Origin: Thiodiazotropha sp040506705
GTDB lineage: Bacteria > Pseudomonadota > Gammaproteobacteria > Chromatiales > Chromatiaceae
Assembly: GCA_040506705.1 (NCBI GenBank)
Contig: JBEVWG010000061.1
Location: 8,718 to 72,717 of the forward strand
DNA: 64,000 bases
Reading direction: 5' to 3'
Shown: positions 27,466-36,009 of the stretch, one piece after another
Layout of the letters: each line of letters begins with the position of its first letter
Position numbering within the stretch: position 1 is the first letter of the stretch
Made by a program: the position numbers and the translations under genes
Notes under the pieces: model-generated
Seen by the model: the letters and a program-made list of their open reading frames with translations, nothing else
The model's database searches: none
What the model was told of the DNA's origin: nothing

Positions 27466-28431
27466 ATGAAACCTGCGCAGTGCGTCAGGTTTATGGTGTT
27501 TATTTTCTACTTGGGTCTGATTGTTCCTGGTTTGGCAGCAGCTCAGGAAAAGAATACCAATATATTAGTTCTTCTCAGTGACAATAAGGATGTCTATCTT
27601 GATGTTGCCACAACGATCACCAATTCAACCATAAAATATTGCCGAAATCACAAACTAAGCTGCCAAAGCAGCAACTATGACATCGTGCAAGTCTCATCAT
27701 ATGACATCGAATCGCATAACAACTATCAATTAATAGTTACTCTCGGGATACATGCTGCGATATTTGCACGCAACAACATAACAGATGCGGATATTATTTC
27801 TGCTTTGATACCGAAAAACAATCCACTGATTAAAGAGATCACTCAAAGCGGGTCGCAACAATCATTTTTATACCTTGACCAGCCACTCGCTCATAGCCTC
27901 GCCTTGATAAAAGCTCTTTCCAGCCGATTTAAGAATATTGGCATCCTGGTGGATATCAATGACAAGAGCACCGTAAGCACATTAACCAGCGCAGCAAATG
28001 ATCTTGATTTAACACTTTATTTTGAACCTATTGAATCAAGCGAATTTATTGGCACTGCACTCAATAACCTATTAGTCAAAATCGATATTTTTCTCGCTAC
28101 TCCAGATACCAATATACACAACAAAGCAACTGTATCTAATATATTGTTATCCAATTATAGAAAAAGAATTCCATTGATTGGATTCTCTTCTGCCTATGTT
28201 AAAGCAGGTGCATTAGCAGCTGTCTACTCATCTCCGGAGAATATTGCACACCAGGTCAGGGACGGTATTGTTACCTATTTTTCAGATGAACCGCTAGATG
28301 CAGAGGAACAGATGAGCAGATACTTTTCTGTTCTTTTTAATACAGATGTCGCTCGCTCTCTTGGATTTCCGATCAAATCGGAATCCAAATTAAAGGAACA
28401 GATGATGGACTATATCCATGATGATTCTTAA
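27466..28431 (+). CDS. Periplasmic ABC-type substrate-binding protein (PF04392-like) without a transporter
   Basis: The protein has 321 residues from the ATG at 27466, which begins a signal peptide (FMVFIFYLGLIVPGLAAA). An ATG at 27373 would give 31 extra residues. The two-lobed binding fold shows NILVLLSDNKDVYLDVATTI, LIVTLGIHAAIFA, LYLDQPLAHSLALIKAL, GILVDINDKSTVSTL, IDIFLATPDTNIHN and RIPLIGFSSAYVKAGALAAVYSSPE. These follow the ABC_sub_bind pattern. No permease or ATPase is adjacent. Its end overlaps the kinase gene by 14 bases, so it probably presents a ligand to the kinase. Confidence 0.8.
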   Translation: MKPAQCVRFMVFIFYLGLIVPGLAAAQEKNTNILVLLSDNKDVYLDVATTITNSTIKYCRNHKLSCQSSNYDIVQVSSYDIESHNNYQLIVTLGIHAAIFARNNITDADIISALIPKNNPLIKEITQSGSQQSFLYLDQPLAHSLALIKALSSRFKNIGILVDINDKSTVSTLTSAANDLDLTLYFEPIESSEFIGTALNNLLVKIDIFLATPDTNIHNKATVSNILLSNYRKRIPLIGFSSAYVKAGALAAVYSSPENIAHQVRDGIVTYFSDEPLDAEEQMSRYFSVLFNTDVARSLGFPIKSESKLKEQMMDYIHDDS

Positions 28432-31168
28432 TAAACTGAGATCATTAAAATTCCAGGCTTTGATGATCGGGTTATTACCTGCATTCATTCTTGCCCTGAT
28501 GTTGACCATCTACCTGATCACCACTCAGCTTGAACAGTTAACTAAGCTATTCAATGATCGTGGCGTATCAATCGCAAACCAGTCAGCTGCTATCAGTGTT
28601 TATGGTATTTTCACCCGCGACAAGACGATTCTGGAAATGAGCCTTCGGCCAGTTTTTTTACAAGATGATGTTCACAGTATCAAGGTATTTGATGCCACTG
28701 GTTCTCTGTTGTCACACATGATTAAGGATGATAATGAAAGCAGTAATAATTTAGCCCAATTCAGTGCCCCTGCGATTTACGTTGTCGAGAACATACAAAT
28801 CACTGATTACCCTGATCAGATTCTGGACAGCGAAAATGGCGGCAGCGAGAGTATGGGTAATGTAATTCTGACGCTGAGTAAAACCAGACTAAATCACAAC
28901 AAAACCAGCATTATCAGAAACACCATAATATTATTGGTCCTTGGATTGATTGTTACCGCCTTTTTCTCATTGGCATTGAGCCGCTCTGTAATCAACCCAA
29001 TTACGAGATTAACCCAAGCTGTATCTCGCATGCGAGATGGTGACTTATCTGTTCGTGTACCAGAAATATCAAAGGGGGAAATACGCAACCTGGAAGAGGG
29101 TTTCAATGCGATGACTAATCGCATTCTCCAATCTCATGAAGTCATGCAACAACAGATTGATCAGGCCACTTCTGAGCTTACAGAAACCATGGAGGCAATC
29201 GAAATACAGAATGTAGAACTGGATCTGGCTAAGAAAAGAGCGCTCTCAGCCAGCAAAGCCAAGTCAGAATTTCTTGCTAATATGAGTCACGAGATTCGTA
29301 CACCAATGAATGGCGTGCTGGGCTTTACCAATCTACTGTTAAAAACTGACCTGTCACAACAACAAAGTGACTTGGTAAGTACAATTTCCAAATCCGCCAT
29401 CAACCTGCTGGATATCATTAACGAAATACTTGATTACTCAAAACTTGAATACGGTAAGCTTGAACCTGAGACTGCCCCTTTCAACGTAAGAGAGTGTTTC
29501 GAAGACCCCACTGTACTCCTCTCTCCTTCCGCTCATGACAAAGGATTGGAACTGGTATTACTGGTCTATTCAGATGTCCCCAGAACATTAATCGGTGACG
29601 AACCAAGAATAAGACAAATTCTGGTTAACTTGATCAGCAATGCCATTAAATTCACTCACCACGGTGAGGTTGTCATTCGAGTCATGATTGACACAGAAAC
29701 CAAGACCCGTTGTGTTTTAAAGTTTTCCGTCACTGACACTGGCATTGGCATTGAAACAAAAGCACAAAATATGCTTTTCGAATCATTTCAACAAGCTGAC
29801 TCATCTACCAGTCGTATGTATGGTGGCACTGGATTAGGATTAAGTATCTGTAAAAAATTAGCTCAGTCCATGAATGGTGATATAGAGCTTTTCAGCAGCC
29901 TTGGAAAAGGTGCTAATTTTATTGTCTCTATACCACTCGTTAAATCAGTAGCTATTAATTCTGATGACGACCAACTACGTTACCAAGACAAACGAGTAAT
30001 TCTTGTCGATAGCCATAGACTCTCCTATCTCGCTATTAAGCACACATTTGAGTCTTATGGAATAGAGGTTGTCGATGGTCAGTTTCCTGTTAATTACACA
30101 CAGGACATTCACTTAATAGTACTTGGTTTCACTCATGATGAGATCATCTCAGGTGTTGCAGAGTTTGAAATAAAGCGTCTGAAATCAGACTGCACACTAC
30201 CTCTCTTAACTTTCGTCAGCGCTTCAGAAAGAACTGTGTTTGAGCAAATTCAATCCTTGAGTGATGACATATATCTTTCAAAACCATTCAGTACTGTCAA
30301 ACTGGAAAGTAGTTTGAGGACTATTTTTGCCACTAAATTAAAACTACCTGAGTTTCCAAGTAAAAGTATTTCTGACAACACCCAGCCAAGCCTGGATAAC
30401 TACAACATTCTGGTTGTTGATGATAATGACATCAATCTCAAACTCGTCAGTACTTTAATGAGAAGTAAGGGCGCCATTGTAACCGAAGCTAATGATGGAC
30501 TGAGTGCAATATCTATGACTCAAAACCATCGATACGATCTGATTATGATGGATATCCATATGCCTAAAATGAAAGGAACCGAGGCAGCTGAAATCATTCG
30601 CAGACATGAGGGTGAAACAGCACATACACCAATCATTGCGTTAACTGCCGATGTCGTTCCAGCCACAAGAAATCAGATTACTGAGTCTGGTATGGACGGT
30701 TATTTATTGAAACCTATAGACGAACCACAAATGTGGTCTGTTATAAATAGTATCTTTAGTGGCCACTATTTTCCCGAGAACAGTTACCAACAAACAGAAC
30801 AAACGGCAGACACACTGATCTTAGCCGAATCGCTACCAGTCAGAGATATGAAAAAACTGTTAGCCATTACAGGAGGAGATCAACGACTGGCTGATGAGAT
30901 GTTTCATCAGCTATGCCTGGAGTTACCACAACAATTAATGTCAATTAAGAACTATATTGATCAATCAGACTGGTTTAATCTCAAAGAGATCGTACACAAA
31001 ATCCATGGATCAACATCATCCTGTGGTGTACCTGCCTTGGATTATGCAATCAAAAAATTCGAAAAAATCTGTAAATCTGAGAATGAAAAGCAAATTCTGG
31101 AATACTTCGTGCACCTTGAGCAGGAAATCGAAAAATTGCTAAAGCATGAGGTTGGTAATGTTGTCTGA
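28418..31168 (+). CDS. BarA/GacS-like hybrid sensor histidine kinase (HAMP-HisKA-HATPase-REC-REC-Hpt)
   Basis: The kinase has 916 residues. Transmembrane helices lie at about 15-37 and 166-187, enclosing a periplasmic domain of about 130 residues. HAMP follows (about 188-240). HisKA has the phospho-His at 291 (MSHEIRTPMNG). HATPase has the N-box around 408 and GTGLGLSI at 470. A first receiver (about 525-635) lacks the acceptor Asp and looks degenerate. A second receiver has Asp 712 (MMDIHMP). The Hpt domain has His 863 (HKIHGSTSSCG). The layout and the N-terminal region resemble BarA. No response regulator is adjacent, so the target is probably an UvrY/GacA-like protein elsewhere. Its end overlaps murI by 11 bases. 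Confidence 0.9.
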   Translation: MMILNKLRSLKFQALMIGLLPAFILALMLTIYLITTQLEQLTKLFNDRGVSIANQSAAISVYGIFTRDKTILEMSLRPVFLQDDVHSIKVFDATGSLLSHMIKDDNESSNNLAQFSAPAIYVVENIQITDYPDQILDSENGGSESMGNVILTLSKTRLNHNKTSIIRNTIILLVLGLIVTAFFSLALSRSVINPITRLTQAVSRMRDGDLSVRVPEISKGEIRNLEEGFNAMTNRILQSHEVMQQQIDQATSELTETMEAIEIQNVELDLAKKRALSASKAKSEFLANMSHEIRTPMNGVLGFTNLLLKTDLSQQQSDLVSTISKSAINLLDIINEILDYSKLEYGKLEPETAPFNVRECFEDPTVLLSPSAHDKGLELVLLVYSDVPRTLIGDEPRIRQILVNLISNAIKFTHHGEVVIRVMIDTETKTRCVLKFSVTDTGIGIETKAQNMLFESFQQADSSTSRMYGGTGLGLSICKKLAQSMNGDIELFSSLGKGANFIVSIPLVKSVAINSDDDQLRYQDKRVILVDSHRLSYLAIKHTFESYGIEVVDGQFPVNYTQDIHLIVLGFTHDEIISGVAEFEIKRLKSDCTLPLLTFVSASERTVFEQIQSLSDDIYLSKPFSTVKLESSLRTIFATKLKLPEFPSKSISDNTQPSLDNYNILVVDDNDINLKLVSTLMRSKGAIVTEANDGLSAISMTQNHRYDLIMMDIHMPKMKGTEAAEIIRRHEGETAHTPIIALTADVVPATRNQITESGMDGYLLKPIDEPQMWSVINSIFSGHYFPENSYQQTEQTADTLILAESLPVRDMKKLLAITGGDQRLADEMFHQLCLELPQQLMSIKNYIDQSDWFNLKEIVHKIHGSTSSCGVPALDYAIKKFEKICKSENEKQILEYFVHLEQEIEKLLKHEVGNVV

Positions 31169-31955
31169 CGCACCAATTGGGATTTTTGACTCTGGTATAG
31201 GCGGCCTCTCGGTACTCAAGCATATCCGAGCACTACTACCTCATGAAGATCTCAAATATGTCTCTGACAGGGCACATCTACCCTATGGCAATAAAGATAA
31301 CGATTTCATCCTCCAGCGAAGCCGGTATATCACGCAATTTTTAGTAGAGCAAAATGTAAAAGCAATTGTTATCGCATGCAATACCGCAACTGCAGCTGCG
31401 GTCAAATATCTGCGAGAGAACTTCCCGATACCAATTATTGGCATGGAACCTGGTGTAAAACCGGCAATTGAGCAAAGTCAGAGTGGCATGATTGGTGTTC
31501 TGGCAACTCAAGGCACGTTGTCTAGTCATAAGTTTCAAACTTTGTTACAACAACATGCTAATGGCTCGAATATAGTTATTTGCCCTTGTCAGGGTTGGGT
31601 TGAGGCTATCGAACTTAATGGCCATGATCACCAGATTACTCACAAACTGGTCGCACAGGGACTGCAACCTATACTTGAGAGTGGCGTCGACACACTCGTT
31701 TTAGGTTGTACTCACTACCCTTTTCTGAGAAAAGCCATTGAAAATATCGCAGGATCCGAAATTTCTATAATCGATACAGGAGAGGCGGTTGCCAAGCAAC
31801 TCTACCGAAGACTGGTTGATCTGGATCTTCTCTCTCAGACGACTTCACCAGGAACTGAGGATTACTGGTGCAGCGCACCACCTCAAGAGACTCAGACAAT
31901 GATTGAACGCTTACTATGCAAGCCTGCCTTTGTCCAGTCTCTGCCGAAAATCTAA
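31158..31955 (+). CDS. murI: MurI, glutamate racemase
   Basis: The enzyme has 265 residues. The ATG at 31158 has GAGG 7 bases upstream and fits the usual start MLSDAPIGIFDSGIGGLSVLK. The two catalytic Cys are in VIACNTATAA (about residue 71) and LVLGCTHYPFLR (about 182), with the Asp of FDSGIGG at about 10. It makes D-glutamate for peptidoglycan. It overlaps the end of the kinase gene, so its expression may now depend on that operon. It is convergent with ubiT, with 7 bases between the stops. Confidence 0.96.
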   Translation: MLSDAPIGIFDSGIGGLSVLKHIRALLPHEDLKYVSDRAHLPYGNKDNDFILQRSRYITQFLVEQNVKAIVIACNTATAAAVKYLRENFPIPIIGMEPGVKPAIEQSQSGMIGVLATQGTLSSHKFQTLLQQHANGSNIVICPCQGWVEAIELNGHDHQITHKLVAQGLQPILESGVDTLVLGCTHYPFLRKAIENIAGSEISIIDTGEAVAKQLYRRLVDLDLLSQTTSPGTEDYWCSAPPQETQTMIERLLCKPAFVQSLPKI

Positions 31956-31962
31956 GGATTTG

Positions 31963-32457
31963 TCAGAGCACTCGTTCATAAAACTGCAATCCCTTCTCTA
32001 CAACAGCCCGAAACTCCTTGGGTATTGGCAGCTCCTCTGGATCCACTGCAGCCAGCATATTTTTAAGATGAACCCCTAATCCTGTATCGCCATCCATGAT
32101 TAAATGTCTCTGAAAAAATAGCGTATCCGGATCTTCCCGTCCTGTGATCAACAGCAGATAGTCGTAGACTGAGCCGACAATGGTCAAATCAGACGCCTTG
32201 CCACTTGCCTCGGAAATTTTACCTCGACTCAGAGTTAAAGCATATTCAAGACCAGCATCACTCACTTTGATATGCACCACCCGCCCTTCAAGGAAATCGA
32301 GTTCGCCATCTAAAATCTGAGAACGGAATACCCGGTTCAGCAGCGCACTCAATATCAAGCCATGAGCCTTGCCTGGCAAAATTCTAAGAGGCAGGACGAA
32401 TGGTTTGGGCATCAGGGGGCGTTTGGATACAGCATACATGGCGAAGAGCCTCATCAT
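31963..32457 (-). CDS. ubiT: UbiT, SCP2-type lipid-binding accessory factor of anaerobic ubiquinone synthesis
   Basis: The protein has 164 residues, or 149 if the later in-frame ATG at 32412 is used. The SCP2 domain reads LNRVFRSQILDGELDFLEGRVVHIKV, then SDLTIVGSVYDYLLLITGREDPDTLFFQRHLIMDGDTGLGVHLKNMLAAVD. This matches E. coli UbiT (YhbT), including the DPDTLFFQR segment. UbiT binds isoprenoid quinone intermediates for UbiU/UbiV. In many genomes it is next to ubiUV. Here a kinase/receptor module and murI lie between. Confidence 0.9.
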   Translation of the reverse strand: MMRLFAMYAVSKRPLMPKPFVLPLRILPGKAHGLILSALLNRVFRSQILDGELDFLEGRVVHIKVSDAGLEYALTLSRGKISEASGKASDLTIVGSVYDYLLLITGREDPDTLFFQRHLIMDGDTGLGVHLKNMLAAVDPEELPIPKEFRAVVEKGLQFYERVL

Positions 32458-32599
32458 TGGATATTACGAATGCCTCGACAAGGCAGTTCCACACTTAGTG
32501 CCAGTGTGGTGTTACATGTTACTCGAATCGGCCCTAGCAAAAATCAGGCTAACAGCAGTATCATACCAGCAGTCATTCGAATGTGCGAAAACCCTGTTT

Positions 32600-33499
32600 A
32601 TGTCTATAACTCTGCAATCTCCTTTTTTACCTGAGAACTCTGATACTTACCTCCTTTGGCGAGAGAATAAACTACGCGACTATCCTAAGTCACTTGAGGA
32701 TCTTATTGTTGAAATTGGTGACCCACGTCATTTGACCCAAGCTGAGCACGATAAGATACAAAGCATTTGTAAAAAGACAAACATGGCTGTGTGGGCAGGG
32801 CTGTCGGGACACGATGCAGACAAACAGATTATTCGTAATCTTGGGCATCGTTTTGGCCTGCAACATCTTGATCACAATATGTGTGCCGACAATGATGCTA
32901 TCACTTCACTGACGGTTCAGTCCGATGCCTTAAGGCAAGGTTACATACCCTACTCCAATCGCCCGATCGCCTGGCATACCGATGGTTATTACAATGACCT
33001 TGAGCATCAGATTCACGGCCTGCTGCTGCATTGTGTGCAACCAGCTGAAGAGGGTGGTGAAAATGACCTTCTCGATCACGAGATTGCATTTATTCGCATC
33101 ATGGATGAAAACCCGGATTATGTCCGTGCCTTAATGCACCCGGAAGCCATGACAATACCTGCAAATGTGGTGGATGGGGAGGAGATCAGACCTGCACGCT
33201 CAGGACCGGTATTCGCGATATATCCTGACGGTCATTTGCACATGCGCTATACAGATAGAAGTCGCAGCATTGCATGGCGCGATGACCCAGTACTAAATGA
33301 AGCCTTAAGTTATCTGAAGTCAACTCTTCATACTCCATCCGAGTGGCACTTCCGAGGCAAACTAACAGCGGGCCAGGGGCTGATCTGTAATAACGTGTTG
33401 CATACACGCTCTGGGTTTTCTGATGGAGATCATCCAAGACTGATCTATCGAGCGCGCTATTTCGATCGAATCCATAACTCTATACCCCAGTACAACTGA
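32600..33499 (+). CDS. TauD/TfdA-type Fe(II)/2-oxoglutarate-dependent dioxygenase
   Basis: The protein has about 299 residues. The open frame runs back to 32369 but there it overlaps ubiT on the other strand and reads poorly, so I chose the ATG at 32600. The iron motif HxD is in IAWHTDGYYND (about residue 113). The distal His is in NNVLHTRSGF and the 2-oxoglutarate Arg in LIYRARYFDR. HQIHGLLLHCVQPAEEGGENDLLD is also typical. The substrate cannot be read from sequence, and no sulfonate transport genes are near. The upstream non-coding stretch carries a partial match (32501-32520) to the repeat terminus at 24561. Confidence 0.82.
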   Translation: MSITLQSPFLPENSDTYLLWRENKLRDYPKSLEDLIVEIGDPRHLTQAEHDKIQSICKKTNMAVWAGLSGHDADKQIIRNLGHRFGLQHLDHNMCADNDAITSLTVQSDALRQGYIPYSNRPIAWHTDGYYNDLEHQIHGLLLHCVQPAEEGGENDLLDHEIAFIRIMDENPDYVRALMHPEAMTIPANVVDGEEIRPARSGPVFAIYPDGHLHMRYTDRSRSIAWRDDPVLNEALSYLKSTLHTPSEWHFRGKLTAGQGLICNNVLHTRSGFSDGDHPRLIYRARYFDRIHNSIPQYN

Positions 33500-33569
33500 T
33501 CCTTTTTGATGGTCTTAACTGACCAGGCGACCACGTACATCATCAGAATCACTATCAAGCAATCAATCT

Positions 33570-35084
33570 TCAACTGTCGTTATGTAGATCCAAAATAGAT
33601 TTATCTGCAATTTCATTCTGCTTTTTGGCACCATCGTTGCGCAGCAGTTCGAGTTGCTCAAGATAGGTTTCGCTGACATCACCAGTTACATAATCGCCAT
33701 TGAAGACTGAGGTATCAAAACGCTCGATGTCTGTTTTACCTTTCTTTAAAACCGCATCAATCAAATCTTGCAGATCCTGGTAGATCATGCGATCGGCACC
33801 AATAATCTCCTGAACCTCTCCGACGGTGCGATCGTGAGCGACCAGTTCACTCGCTGATGGCATATCGATGCCATACACATTCGGATAGATCACAGGTGGT
33901 GCAGCGGAAGCGAAATAGACTCGTTTTGCACCAGCCTCACGAGCCATCTGAACAATCTGTTGAGAAGTAGTTCCACGTACTACTGAATCATCAACCAGCA
34001 GTACATTCTTACCCTTGAACTCCAAATCGATGGCATTCAGTTTCTGTCTTACTGATTTTTTTCTAACCGTCTGCCCAGGCATAATAAAGGTTCGCCCGAT
34101 ATAACGGTTTTTTATAAAACCCTCTGTGTAGCGGATTTTCAATTCATTAGCCAGGGTCAATGCCGCGGTGCGGCTGGTATCGGGGATTGGTATCACCACA
34201 TCCACATCGTGGTCAGGCCACTCCCGCTGGATCTTCTTTGCCAGCTTCTTGCCCATTCTGGATCGGGCTTTATGCACAAATACATTGTCGATGATCGAGT
34301 CTGGACGTGCAAAATAGACAAATTCGAATATGCAGGGTGATTTTACTGGGTTAGCGGCACACTGTTGAGCATGGAACTGCCCCTCTTTACTGATGAATAT
34401 CGCCTCACCCGGCTCCAAATCCCGGACCCGCTGGAATCCAAGGGCATTCAAAGCAACACTCTCGGAAGCGATCATATATTCTGTGCCCTTATCGGTCTCA
34501 CGTTTACCGTAAACTATCGGACGTATGGCATAAGGATCACGAAAACCTATCAATCCCACACCAGGAATCATAGCAACCGCAGCATATCCACCCCGGCAGC
34601 GTCGATGCACTCCTGCCACTGCCTTGAAGATATCTTCAGGTGCGATGCGTAGTTTATTCTGCATCTGCAGCTCATGGGCAAATATATTGAGCAGGATCTC
34701 CGAGTCGGATGAGGTGTTAATATGTCGCAGATCCTCGACGAACAGATCCCGAGTCAACTCTTTCGCATTGGTGAGGTTGCCATTGTGCGCCAGGGTAATG
34801 CCATAGGGTGAATTGACATAGAAGGGTTGAGCTTCAGCCGATGATGCGCAACCAGCTGTTGGATAACGGGCATGCCCTATGCCTATAGTACCTTTCAAAC
34901 GCATCATATGGCGCGTGTGAAAGACATCTCGAGCCAATCCGTTTGCCTTGCGCAAATATAATTTGCCCTTTTCACAGGTCACGATACCTGCAGCATCCTG
35001 ACCTCTGTGTTGTAACACCAACAAAGCATCATAGAGCGATTGGTTGACCGGTGATTTACCGACAATACCCACGATACCGCACAT
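33570..35084 (-). CDS. purF: PurF, amidophosphoribosyltransferase
   Basis: The enzyme has 504 residues. The N-terminal nucleophile Cys 2 (MCGIVGIVG) and the glutaminase signature (LQHRGQDAAGIVT) are present. The PRPP-binding loop is VLLVDDSVVRGTTSQQIV. SRTAALTLANELKIRYTEGFIKNRYIGRTFI is typical. It catalyses the first committed step of purine synthesis. It follows cvpA in the standard cvpA-purF order, about 108 bases downstream. Confidence 0.98.
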   Translation of the reverse strand: MCGIVGIVGKSPVNQSLYDALLVLQHRGQDAAGIVTCEKGKLYLRKANGLARDVFHTRHMMRLKGTIGIGHARYPTAGCASSAEAQPFYVNSPYGITLAHNGNLTNAKELTRDLFVEDLRHINTSSDSEILLNIFAHELQMQNKLRIAPEDIFKAVAGVHRRCRGGYAAVAMIPGVGLIGFRDPYAIRPIVYGKRETDKGTEYMIASESVALNALGFQRVRDLEPGEAIFISKEGQFHAQQCAANPVKSPCIFEFVYFARPDSIIDNVFVHKARSRMGKKLAKKIQREWPDHDVDVVIPIPDTSRTAALTLANELKIRYTEGFIKNRYIGRTFIMPGQTVRKKSVRQKLNAIDLEFKGKNVLLVDDSVVRGTTSQQIVQMAREAGAKRVYFASAAPPVIYPNVYGIDMPSASELVAHDRTVGEVQEIIGADRMIYQDLQDLIDAVLKKGKTDIERFDTSVFNGDYVTGDVSETYLEQLELLRNDGAKKQNEIADKSILDLHNDS

Positions 35085-35192
35085 GTTCAGTTCTCCAGGA
35101 TCTGTATGGGACTAGTTACATACCAGGCCATCAACTGATGACCCAGACAGACAGGGTATCCCAAACCACACATTAAGACCTCTCCATGTCGA

Positions 35193-35681
35193 TTAGTAGC
35201 CGAAGTTTGCAGCAATATCACTGGGCAAATAACTCTTTAGCCAGAGCGCCATCTCCTGAAAATAGGGTATCAGGCGTGATTCATGCCACCAAGGATCGTT
35301 CGGAAAGGGGGTCAACCCGGCCAGTAGGACCAGAATTGCAACGATTACCGCGCCCCGCGCCACCCCAAAAAAGATGCCGATCAGACGATCGGTACCACTC
35401 AATCCGGTCGTGTCGACCAGTACTTTCATGAAATGATTGATAACGGCGCCAATAATCAATACACCGATCAGAATCAGTCCGAAAGAGACACCAAGGCGTA
35501 TCGAGGGCACGTCGATCCAAGGTATCAACTCAACTGAGAGGGTACGAAAGAATAACCAGGCGAGTGTAAATGCCGCAATCCAGGTTGCGAGTGAGAGTGC
35601 CTCCTGCATAAAACCCCGTATGAGGCTAATTACAGCAGAGAGCGCAATAATTGCGATGATCAGTATATCGATCCAGAGCAT
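35193..35681 (-). CDS. cvpA: CvpA family inner-membrane protein
   Basis: The membrane protein has 162 residues and about four transmembrane segments: IDILIIAIIALSAVISLIRG, ATWIAAFTLAWLFF, LGVSFGLILIGVLIIGAVIN and ARGAVIVAILVLLAGLT. The conserved DRLIGIFFGVARG motif is present. The family is linked to colicin V export, purF operon structure and envelope stress, and its exact role is unclear. Confidence 0.93.
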   Translation of the reverse strand: MLWIDILIIAIIALSAVISLIRGFMQEALSLATWIAAFTLAWLFFRTLSVELIPWIDVPSIRLGVSFGLILIGVLIIGAVINHFMKVLVDTTGLSGTDRLIGIFFGVARGAVIVAILVLLAGLTPFPNDPWWHESRLIPYFQEMALWLKSYLPSDIAANFGY

Positions 35682-35756
35682 ACCGCTACCCCATTGGGCG
35701 ATCGAGACATGGCGTTCATTCTATTGAACATAGGCCAGCAGAACCCAGAAAAAGAG

Positions 35757-35777
35757 CGCCCGGATCAAGTCCGGGCG
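35757..35777 (-). terminator. Rho-independent terminator after tRNA-Ala
   Basis: An 8-bp perfect GC-rich stem (CGCCCGGA/TCCGGGCG) with a 5-base loop is followed on the minus strand by CTCTTTTTCT. It lies 15 bases past the tRNA 3' end. Confidence 0.85.
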
Positions 35778-35792
35778 TGACCTTATTGCATC

Positions 35793-35868
35793 TGGTGGAG
35801 CCAGGCGGGATCGAACCGCCGACCTCAACACTGCCAGTGTTGCGCTCTCCCAGCTGAGCTATGGCCCC
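35793..35868 (-). tRNA. tRNA-Ala (anticodon GGC)
   Basis: The 76-base cloverleaf has acceptor stem GGGGCCA/TGGCTCC (with one G-T pair), D-arm GCTC...GAGC, and anticodon arm CAACA-CTGGCAG-TGTTG giving GGC. The T-arm is GGCGG-TTCGATC-CCGCC and the CCA is encoded. It reads GCC and GCU codons. Confidence 0.97.
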
Positions 35869-35987
35869 AGAAAGCCGGGCATATTAGGGGATAATTCCCC
35901 GCTTGTCCACTGATTTTTTACCTGTTTCACTTTAGTCCTGTTATGCCTAATCCAATGACTTTGTTGGGATTTGTGATACAGAATCTA

Positions 35988-36009
35988 CTAGTATGACGCA
36001 CCACACTAG
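35988..36009 (-). repeat. 22-bp repeat element, copy 2 (supplies the glnS stop codon)
   Basis: This is the exact reverse complement of the copy at 5417-5438. Its outer CTAG provides the TAG stop of glnS (36006-36008). Both copies thus sit at the very 3' end of a minus-strand gene but in opposite orientation to that gene. Confidence 0.75.

Noticed and set aside
32369..32599. N-terminal extension of the dioxygenase frame
   Set aside because: It overlaps the ubiT coding strand and its residues do not fit the family. The ATG at 32600 gives the expected length.
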